A stretch of DNA of 9,644 bases from JADJQU01 sp035490315. Its GTDB lineage: Bacteria > Planctomycetota > UBA1135 > GCA-002686595. Shown here piece by piece: positions 1 to 5,793 of this stretch (positions within the stretch are counted from its first letter, which is position 1; every line of letters starts with the position of its first letter). The translations under genes were made by a program, and so were the position numbers. The notes below the pieces were generated by a model. That model ran no database searches, was not told the DNA's origin, and saw only the letters and a list, made by a program, of their open reading frames with translations. The stretch lies in NCBI GenBank assembly GCA_035490315.1, contig DATHET010000152.1, forward strand, positions 1 to 9,644. Reading direction: 5' to 3'.

Positions 1-306
1 CAGTCCGAGTTCCGTTGCGGATCGAGTCGGGTCGAGCCCGGTGACTTGCCAGACACCGATGAGCAGCACTTCCCACAGAAAGCTCGTGTAGCCCTCGACC
101 GCTCGGAAGGGAGCGGGATTCCAGGTCAGCCCGAGGCCCGCGACCGCGTTGCCTGCGTAGCGGAAACTGATGTACGCGTCATCGCACAGGAAACGGAAGC
201 CATGCCACCCCCACCACAGGCCGAGAAGTGCAAGGACGAGCAGGCCGACGAGCAGCCTGCGTCGCCCGCGGCTGGCGACTGCCGGCGTGGGCTCAGGACT
301 GATCAA
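1..306 (-). CDS. GT-C type polyprenyl-phosphate-sugar glycosyltransferase, N-terminal part (runs off left edge)
   Basis: The reverse strand from 306 to base 1 is open for 102 codons with no stop. A short basic N-terminus (residues 14-17 RGRR) is followed by a hydrophobic helix at about residues 18-34. Next comes CDDAYISFRYAGN at 41-53, then GLGLTWNP at 57-64 and RAVEGYTSFLWEVLL at 68-82. This is the first-periplasmic-loop signature of GT-C glycosyltransferases of the AftB/ArnT-like type, where an Asp of the DD pair is the usual catalytic base. These multi-pass membrane enzymes transfer a sugar from a lipid-phosphate donor on the outer face of the cytoplasmic membrane. The start is taken as TTG at 306-304 because AGGGG (315-311) lies 4 bases upstream and no ATG or GTG is close by. 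About four fifths of the protein lies outside the window, so the acceptor and sugar cannot be named. The gene diverges from protein A. The family call is firm; the exact start is less so. Confidence 0.85.
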   Translation of the reverse strand, partial: MISPEPTPAVASRGRRRLLVGLLVLALLGLWWGWHGFRFLCDDAYISFRYAGNAVAGLGLTWNPAPFRAVEGYTSFLWEVLLIGVWQVTGLDPTRSATELGL

Positions 307-310
307 GCCG

Positions 311-315
311 CCCCT
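311..315 (-). promoter_or_regulatory. Candidate ribosome binding site for the glycosyltransferase TTG start
   Basis: AGGGG on the reverse strand lies 4 bases before the TTG at 306-304. The spacing is on the short side. It is the main support for a TTG start in a frame that has no nearby ATG or GTG. Confidence 0.4.
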
Positions 316-534
316 GCAAGGTAAGAGCGCTCGTCCACTCGCAGTCGATTCTATGCCCTCGATCCACTTTCGGGGACAGCCCGCCCTCGAGGCCTGGGGC
401 TATCGGGACGCACGAAGCCGCTCGAAAGCGACGCCTGGCAGCACGGACTCGCGACATTGCAGTCAAATGGTCGGAACAGGAGCAGAATGGGCTGTGGCAG
501 TTCGGCCACCAGCGTTTCTGCTCCGGCATCTCGA

Positions 535-539
535 GGGAG
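535..539 (+). promoter_or_regulatory. Ribosome binding site deciding the start of protein A
   Basis: GGGAG lies 11 bases upstream of ATG 551. Together with the signal peptide that begins at this ATG, it overrules the much longer stop-free frame that opens at 170. Confidence 0.5.
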
Positions 540-550
540 TGCGACGAATC

Positions 551-2815
551 ATGGCAACATCAAGAGCGTTGACCGCGTGTCGAGTTGGCGGAGCATTTCT
601 GCAGCCCATCGCCATCGCGCTCGCCCTCGTGTTCACCGCTGCGCTGTCGACGGCACAGATCCAAGTGCGCAGTTTCGGAAACACGGTTTTCGACAGCCAG
701 TGGAACGAGCGCGCCTACGTCGCCATCGGCGCGGGCGATGTGACCACCCTGGCCATCGATTCCCATGGAGCCTGCATCGGCAGCGGAAACAACGACGACG
801 GCGAGTGCATCGCGCCCGCCTTGCCGCCGGGGCTTTCCTACGTCGCCATCGACGGCGGTGCGAACCATTCGGTCGCGCTGCGCAGCGACGGCTCGCTCGT
901 CGCTTGGGGCAGCAATTTCCACGGTCAGAGCAACGTGCCCGCGCTGCCCGCGGGCGTCAGCTACGTGCAGGTCTCGGCCGTCGACACGCACTGCGTGGCC
1001 CTGCGCACCGACGGTCAGGTCGTTGCCTGGGGAAGCGGCATCGGCAATATCAATTCCGTCCCCGCGCTTGCGCCCGGACTGAGCTACGTCCAGGTCACCG
1101 CCGGCCGCTATCACAGCCTGGCGATACGCAGTGACGGCACCGCGGTCGGTTGGGGGGATACCGGCTTCGGGCAGTGCAACGTGCCCGCGCTTCCCGCGGG
1201 GCAGCAGTACTTGCGAGTCGCGGCGGGCTTTCGTCATTCGCTGGCGCTTCGCAGCGACGGAGCCATCCTGGCCTTCGGTGACAATTCACTCGGCCAGTTG
1301 AACGTTCCAGCCATCCCCGCGGGCGCGAGCGTCGTCGAGCTTGCCGCCGGATACGACCACTGCCTGGCGCGGCTCAGCGACGGGTCGATCCTCACCTGGG
1401 GACAAAACGCTTTCGGTCAGTGCAACGTTCCCGCCTTGCCCACCGGCTTGCGCTACGTCGCGATCGCCGGGGGCTTCGCGCACTCGGTAGCGCTGCGCAA
1501 CGACGGCAAGCTGGTGACTTGGGGATACAACGGCCAGGTCCAGTGCAACCTGCCCGAGCCTGCACTGGGTGTCAGTCTCGTGCGCGCGTGGGCCGGCTAC
1601 ACGCACGCCGTCGGCCTGTACAGCGATGGATCCCTGCGCAACTGGGGTGCGGATGGAAGCGGCCTCAACAATGTCCCGACAGCGCCGCCAGGACTTGCCT
1701 TCGTCGAGGTTGCCCCCGGCTTCGATCACTCGCTCGTGCGTTGCGACGACGGCTCGGTGCAGGCCTGGGGAGACAACGCTTTCGGCCAGTGCCTCGTGCC
1801 CGCGCCGGCGCCCGGAACCGGCTACGTCGCGGTTTCAGCAGGTTTCCGGCATTCGCTCGCGCTGCGCTCCGATGGCGCGATCCTAGCCTGGGGAGACAAC
1901 GGATGGGGTCAGTGCAACGTGCCCGCCTTGGCCCCGGGCTCGAGCTACGTCGAGGCGGACGCCAGTGACGACTTCAGCGCCGCGCGTCGCAGCGACGGCT
2001 CGGTCGTGGTCTGGGGCGGGCCGTATAACCTGTTCAACGTCCCCGGCTTGCCTCCCGGCGTGACGTACGTCCAAGTTGCGACGGGTTTTTCGCACGTGGC
2101 CGCCCGCCGAAGCGACGGCGCGATCGTGGCTTGGGGCAGCAATCAATACGGACAACTCAATGTGCCGGCCCTTCCCCTGGGAATGAGCTACGTCGAGCTC
2201 GACGCCGGAAGATTCCACACCGTTGCACGCCGCAGCGACGGCCAGATCCTGGCCTGGGGGAACAATGTCCTGCAGCAGTGTCAGGTGGCTTCCATGGCGC
2301 CTTGGGAACGCACGCTGGAGTTGTCCACAGGCTGGGACTTCACCCTGGTGAGCTACGAGGCCTGCGCCGCATTCGCCACTTACTGCACAGCGAAGGTGAA
2401 TTCGCTCGGCTGCACGCCCACGATCGGCGCAACCGGAATTCCGAGCGCGACCGCCGGCTCAGGCTTCGTCGTCACGGCGAGCCAGGTGATCAACAACAAG
2501 CCGGGCGTATTCATCTACAGCAACGGCGGCCGCTCGAGCGTGCCGTTCTTCGGCGGCCTGCGCTGCGTCGAGAATCCCGTGCGCCGCACGCCGATCCAAA
2601 GCTCCCTCGGCAATCCAGCGCCCAACGATTGCTCGGGCGTGTACTCGATCGACATGAACGCGTGGGCGGTCGGAGCTCTCGGCGGCACGCCGCAGAGCTA
2701 CCTGAAAATCCCCGGCACCGTCGTGAACTGCCAGGCCTGGGGACGCGACAACGGTTTCCCCCCGCCGGACAAGGCGACCTTGTCGGACGCGCTCGAATAC
2801 ACGGTTTGTCCGTAG
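551..2815 (+). CDS. Protein A: secreted RCC1-like (BLIP-II-type) beta-propeller protein with six-Cys C-terminal module
   Basis: This is a 754-residue protein. Residues 1-35 form a signal peptide: basic start, hydrophobic core at about 17-32, and STA before Gln36. Residues 56-587 hold 13 tandem repeats of 41 residues (the eleventh has 40). The pattern is YVxVxAG..HSLALRSDGxIxAWG.N..GQCNVPALPPG, the core of RCC1-type blades and close to the seven-bladed Streptomyces BLIP-II as I recall it. A half-blade precedes the array (36-55) and another follows it (588-603), so the ends could close as a fourteenth blade. Residues 609-754 form a separate module with Cys at 612, 621, 672, 694, 727 and 753, and a WGRD motif at 730-733. 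I see no catalytic motif. The ATG at 551 is preferred over an in-frame ATG at 170, because the added residues would be low-complexity and partly antisense to the glycosyltransferase. The protein probably acts extracellularly as a binding or structural propeller. Its ligand is unknown. Confidence 0.88.
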   Translation: MATSRALTACRVGGAFLQPIAIALALVFTAALSTAQIQVRSFGNTVFDSQWNERAYVAIGAGDVTTLAIDSHGACIGSGNNDDGECIAPALPPGLSYVAIDGGANHSVALRSDGSLVAWGSNFHGQSNVPALPAGVSYVQVSAVDTHCVALRTDGQVVAWGSGIGNINSVPALAPGLSYVQVTAGRYHSLAIRSDGTAVGWGDTGFGQCNVPALPAGQQYLRVAAGFRHSLALRSDGAILAFGDNSLGQLNVPAIPAGASVVELAAGYDHCLARLSDGSILTWGQNAFGQCNVPALPTGLRYVAIAGGFAHSVALRNDGKLVTWGYNGQVQCNLPEPALGVSLVRAWAGYTHAVGLYSDGSLRNWGADGSGLNNVPTAPPGLAFVEVAPGFDHSLVRCDDGSVQAWGDNAFGQCLVPAPAPGTGYVAVSAGFRHSLALRSDGAILAWGDNGWGQCNVPALAPGSSYVEADASDDFSAARRSDGSVVVWGGPYNLFNVPGLPPGVTYVQVATGFSHVAARRSDGAIVAWGSNQYGQLNVPALPLGMSYVELDAGRFHTVARRSDGQILAWGNNVLQQCQVASMAPWERTLELSTGWDFTLVSYEACAAFATYCTAKVNSLGCTPTIGATGIPSATAGSGFVVTASQVINNKPGVFIYSNGGRSSVPFFGGLRCVENPVRRTPIQSSLGNPAPNDCSGVYSIDMNAWAVGALGGTPQSYLKIPGTVVNCQAWGRDNGFPPPDKATLSDALEYTVCP
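716..2311 (+). repeat. Thirteen tandem 123-base RCC1-like coding repeats in protein A
   Basis: The units are 41 codons each, except the eleventh at 40 codons. The best conserved positions are the His/Ser pair, SDG, WG and N-V-P. Unit 8 is the most diverged in the SDG..WG..NVP region. Unit 11 lacks the GQ pair, and unit 13 ends in QCQVASMAP instead of CNVPALP. The DNA copies have diverged well, so this is an old protein repeat and not a recent tandem expansion. Confidence 0.9.
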
Positions 2816-2903
2816 ACGTTCGGAGCCGGGACGACGGCATGGCTGGGAGGATCGCGATCGCCGAGCCGAGGCCGCTGCGCGAGCGACCCGGGACGCGATC
2901 GAA

Positions 2904-2919
2904 GCGCTGAGCGCAGCGC
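2904..2919. terminator. Candidate bidirectional hairpin between convergent genes A and B
   Basis: GCGCTG at 2904-2909 and CAGCGC at 2914-2919 form a 6-bp GC-rich stem with an AGCG loop. Outer GATC segments (2897-2900 and 2923-2926) can extend it across a 3x3 internal loop. It sits between the two convergent stop codons, where a shared terminator would be expected. Neither strand has a clear U-tract after it, so intrinsic termination is doubtful. Confidence 0.3.
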
Positions 2920-3003
2920 AGTGATCCCGCATTTGCAATAGCGATTTCGGGCGACACGATCCTCGTCGGCAACTCCGAGACAGCCTGGCGGTTCCGAGGG
3001 CGC

Positions 3004-5259
3004 TCACACGCAGAGCGTGAACTCCAAGCCGTTCGACAGCTGCGTGTTGTTGGGCGCGGGAAAGCCTGGATCGCGACCCCAGAACTGGCAGTCCACGACC
3101 GTACCGGGGACCGATAGGAAAGCGGCGGGATTCCCGCCGAGCGTGCCCGCACGGAACGCGTTCAAGTCGACCGCGAATACCCCGCTGCAGTCGCTTTGCG
3201 GAAGCGGAGTTCCACCGCTGTTGAGACCCTGGACGCGGCGAAGCGCGCCTCCGACACACAGAGTGCCGCCGCTGAACGCTGCATTCTTCCTGCCGCCGTT
3301 CGAGTACAGCAGGATCCCGACCTTCTGGTTGCGCATGTTGACCGAGCGGATGTCGAAACCAGAGCTCGCCGTCGTCGACGCGGATCCGATCGAGGAGATC
3401 GACGGAGTGCATCCCATCGAATTCACCTTCGCGGTGCAGTACGCGGTCCCACTCGACAGATCGGCGAAGATCACGGCCGTGAAGTCCTCGCCGGCAGAAA
3501 CATCAAGGAAGCTCTTGCACGGCGATACGGCCGGCACCTGGGTTTTGTTGAATGCGTTGCTTCCCCAGGCCAGGACCTGGCCGTCGCTCCTCGCCGCCAC
3601 CGAGTGGACCTGGCCGGCATCGATCTGCACGTAGGACATGCCGCCCGGAAGTGGCGGAACGTTGCACTGGCCGGATTCGTTCGCTCCCCAGGCCAAGATT
3701 GTTCCATTGCTCAATCTCGCCATGGAGTACTCGGAGCCTCCACAAATCTCAGCGGCAGCCAACCCCACCGGAATCGAAGGTACGTTGCACTGCCCCTTGT
3801 TGTTCCACCCCCACGCGACGACCGTGCCGTTGCTTCGACGCGCGATGCTGTGAAAGTTTCCCGCGGCAATGTCGACATAGGTCAGTCCCAGGGGAAGCGC
3901 CGGGACGTTGCACTCGCCCGAAGTATTGTCGCCGCAGGCGGCGATCGAGCCGTCGCTCAGGAGTCCCAGGGTGTGCCAGACACCAGCGGCGACTTTCACG
4001 TAGGACAGCCCCTGCGGCGCTGGGGGTACATTGCGCTGCCCATGGGTGTTGTCGCCCCACGTCGCGATCACTCCGTCGCTTCGACACGCGGCCGCGTGCT
4101 CGTACCCGAGCGCGATGCTGACGTACACCACACCTGGGGGCGGGGTCGTCGGCTGGCCTTGGCCGATGGGATGGTTACCCCAAGCCACGATCTGGCCGTC
4201 GCTGCGTCGCGCCATCGCGTAGATCGATTTGGCTCCGATCTCGACGTAGGAGACGCCCGCGGGGAGCGGCGGGACGTTGCATTGCATGGTCTCGTTGAGG
4301 CCGAAGGCCACGAACGAGCCGTCGCTTCGACGCGCGATGCTGTGGGAATACCCGGCCGAGACTCCGACATAGGACAATCCCGGCGGTGGAGTCGGCACAT
4401 TGCACGATCCGACATTGTCATTCCCCCAGCCCACGGCCGAACCGTCGCTCCGAATCGCCAGGATGTGATTGGTGCCAACGGATACTTGGACGTAGGTCAA
4501 GCCGGCGGGCAAGAGCGGCACGTTGAGCAGGCCATAGGTGCTGCTGCCCCAGACCACGAGCTTGCCGTCGCTCCGCCGCGCAACGCTGGAACTCCCGCCG
4601 GCGTCGATCGAGACATACGACATACCCGGCGGGAGAGCGGGCACGTTGCATTGGCCGTCATTGTTCCATCCGCAGGCCACCACGGAACCGTCGCTGCGCA
4701 GAGCCAGGCTGTGAAGACTGCCACCCGCGAACTGGAGGTAGCTGAGTCCCGCCGGAAGACTGGGCACACTGCATTGACCATAGGCGCTGTCTCCCCAGGC
4801 AACGAAGCTCCCATCGCTCCGGCGCGCAAGGCTGTGGGAACCGCCAGTGGCGATGTCGAGATAGGTCACGCCTGGCGGCAACACCGGGACATTGCATTCA
4901 CCCAGGCCATTTTCACCCCAGGCCACGACGCTGCCGTCGTTCAGGAGTGCCAGCGTGTGGAGGTATCCAGCCTCGACATCCATGTATCCGAGTCCCGCCG
5001 GAGCGGCCGGAACGTTGCACTGTCCGCGGAAGTTGTTGCCCCAGGCCACGATCCTCCCGTCGTTTCGCAGCGCCACGGTGTGAGCAGCGCCGGCGCTGAG
5101 CTTGTCGAACCTTTCGCTATTCCACGTTCCGTCGCTGACGTATCGACCCCAGGTCAGGATTCCCGCCTGAGGAGCCTGAGCCGCCTCCGCCGCCGCGGTC
5201 AAGGCGATCCAGCAAACGATCTTGGCCACGATCGCCGTTCCCCAATTCTTGCCATTCAT
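3004..5259 (-). CDS. Protein B: secreted RCC1-like beta-propeller protein, paralogue of protein A
   Basis: This is a 751-residue protein on the reverse strand, ending with TGA just inside 3004. The chosen ATG (5259-5257) begins MNGKNWGTAIVAKIV, a signal peptide with a hydrophobic core to about residue 24; the AXA rule allows cleavage after Ala24 or Ala26. A GGAG lies 8 bases upstream. An in-frame ATG at 5316 would add 19 polar residues before the signal peptide and is less likely. Residues 51-583 hold 13 repeats of exactly 41 residues. A half-blade at 33-50 (ILTWG) and another at 584-599 flank them, the same layout as protein A. Residues 605-751 form the same six-Cys module, with Cys at 608, 617, 668, 691, 724 and 750 and WGRD at 727-730. 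A and B converge with a 188-base gap and are clearly homologous throughout, but diverged, so the duplication is old. No enzymatic residues are recognised. The ligand is unknown. Confidence 0.88.
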   Translation of the reverse strand: MNGKNWGTAIVAKIVCWIALTAAAEAAQAPQAGILTWGRYVSDGTWNSERFDKLSAGAAHTVALRNDGRIVAWGNNFRGQCNVPAAPAGLGYMDVEAGYLHTLALLNDGSVVAWGENGLGECNVPVLPPGVTYLDIATGGSHSLARRSDGSFVAWGDSAYGQCSVPSLPAGLSYLQFAGGSLHSLALRSDGSVVACGWNNDGQCNVPALPPGMSYVSIDAGGSSSVARRSDGKLVVWGSSTYGLLNVPLLPAGLTYVQVSVGTNHILAIRSDGSAVGWGNDNVGSCNVPTPPPGLSYVGVSAGYSHSIARRSDGSFVAFGLNETMQCNVPPLPAGVSYVEIGAKSIYAMARRSDGQIVAWGNHPIGQGQPTTPPPGVVYVSIALGYEHAAACRSDGVIATWGDNTHGQRNVPPAPQGLSYVKVAAGVWHTLGLLSDGSIAACGDNTSGECNVPALPLGLTYVDIAAGNFHSIARRSNGTVVAWGWNNKGQCNVPSIPVGLAAAEICGGSEYSMARLSNGTILAWGANESGQCNVPPLPGGMSYVQIDAGQVHSVAARSDGQVLAWGSNAFNKTQVPAVSPCKSFLDVSAGEDFTAVIFADLSSGTAYCTAKVNSMGCTPSISSIGSASTTASSGFDIRSVNMRNQKVGILLYSNGGRKNAAFSGGTLCVGGALRRVQGLNSGGTPLPQSDCSGVFAVDLNAFRAGTLGGNPAAFLSVPGTVVDCQFWGRDPGFPAPNNTQLSNGLEFTLCV
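3511..5109 (-). repeat. Thirteen tandem 123-base RCC1-like coding repeats in protein B
   Basis: Thirteen units of 41 codons give 1599 bases with no length variation. Nine units (1-4, 6, 7, 10-12) have Cys at position 31 in the (Q/E/S)C(N/S)VP motif. Unit 8 is the outlier: the GQCNVP segment is replaced by GQGQPT. Unit 12 begins AAEICGG in place of the usual YVxI opening. Confidence 0.9.
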
Positions 5260-5267
5260 AGCGGTAG

Positions 5268-5271
5268 CTCC
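5268..5271 (-). promoter_or_regulatory. Ribosome binding site deciding the start of protein B
   Basis: GGAG on the reverse strand lies 8 bases before ATG 5259-5257. It supports the internal ATG directly before the signal peptide over the upstream ATG at 5316. Confidence 0.5.
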
Positions 5272-5424
5272 AGTGAGTCTCGACGGCGAGCGTTCGTGAA
5301 GACGACACCCGAGCAAACCCTATCCGCGGCACACGCGGCAGTTTCTTCGAGGGCAGACTTCGAGCGCTGTCATTCGTTGAAGAAGGGAATTGGATGTGCA
5401 GAGGAGTTCGCGTCGACGCACCGC

Positions 5425-5442
5425 GCATGCAACAAAGCATGC
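5425..5442. other. Inverted repeat GCATGC-N6-GCATGC
   Basis: Two copies of the self-complementary hexamer GCATGC are separated by AACAAA. The site is about 165 bases upstream of the start of protein B. It could be a hairpin or a dyad operator. It can also be read as a direct repeat with a 12-base period, which is compatible with a protein binding the same face of DNA. Its function is unknown. Confidence 0.35.
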
Positions 5443-5793
5443 CGAAGATGCATTCGCTCCTGATCCATGCGCCTCCTGGATCGCCGTGTGCGAATCGTGG
5501 GCCGCTGCCGTGGGGTGCTCGCATCGGTGCGTCCTCGCCGCTGCACACTTCCCGAGTGGCCGCGATGGGCAGTTCCGCACTCAATCCGAGCGATGTCGCA
5601 CTATCGGCAAGCGCTCACCCCGCGGAACTCGTCCGGAGTCTGTCCTCGCCTCGGAAACAGTCAGAGCGCCGGGACGAGAGCTGAGGTCTCAGCCTGCCCG
5701 AGGCCCAAGTCCTGGCGCTCGGCGTCCGCTTCCGACCTCCGCGCGTGGGCCTGATGCGCTCCGAGATCGTTGCGCTTCGTCGCCCGGCAAACC

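Larger units (their letters stand above)
307..550. other. Divergent intergenic region between glycosyltransferase and protein A
   Basis: These 244 bases separate two divergent genes and must hold both 5' regions. On the reverse strand TAGAAT at 353-348 is a 5 of 6 match to a -10 box, but no -35-like hexamer lies at the right distance, so I do not call a promoter. On the forward strand TTGCAG near 456 has no good -10 partner. No convincing coding frame is present. The open frame that continues into protein A from further left is only a stop-free stretch. Confidence 0.5.
5260..5793. other. 534-base stretch without a convincing gene, between proteins B and C
   Basis: B and C are both transcribed leftwards, so this holds the 5' region of B and the 3' region of C. 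Frames of up to about 160 codons exist on the forward strand, but their translations are Arg/Ser/Pro-rich with no domain, no repeat and no credible ribosome site. Two inverted repeats stand out: GCATGC-AACAAA-GCATGC at 5425-5442, and GCTGAG-GT-CTCAGC at 5680-5693. Neither has a U-tract. I see no sigma-70-like promoter for B and no RNA family I can name. Confidence 0.55.

Noticed and set aside
348..353. TAGAAT on the reverse strand as a promoter -10 box for the glycosyltransferase
   Set aside because: No -35-like hexamer is found at 16-18 bases. A single 5 of 6 hexamer is expected by chance.
170..550. Upstream in-frame extension of protein A from ATG 170
   Set aside because: The added 127 residues are basic and low-complexity, and overlap the glycosyltransferase antisense. 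They would bury the signal peptide inside the protein.
2850..2861. GATCGCGATC/GCGATCGC palindromes downstream of protein A
   Set aside because: Short GC palindromes of this kind recur by chance in GC-rich DNA. There is no repeat array or flanking conservation to support a site.
2459..3412. A 317-codon reverse-strand frame crossing the A/B junction
   Set aside because: It overlaps the conserved Cys modules of both A and B in wrong frames and has Arg-rich shadow composition.
551..5259. Reading A and B as chromosome-condensation or nucleotide-exchange regulators because of the RCC1 repeats
   Set aside because: Both are predicted to be exported and bacterial. RCC1-like here names the fold only. 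The resemblance to BLIP-II likewise does not show beta-lactamase inhibition.
5260..5316. Upstream in-frame ATG for protein B at 5316
   Set aside because: It would put 19 polar residues before a good signal peptide. GGAG sits at normal spacing before the ATG at 5259.
3196..5463. A 755-codon forward-strand open frame opposite protein B
   Set aside because: It has the same cause: its periodicity copies the 41-codon repeat of B, the composition is Arg/His/Asp-rich, and it has neither a signal peptide nor a recognisable domain.
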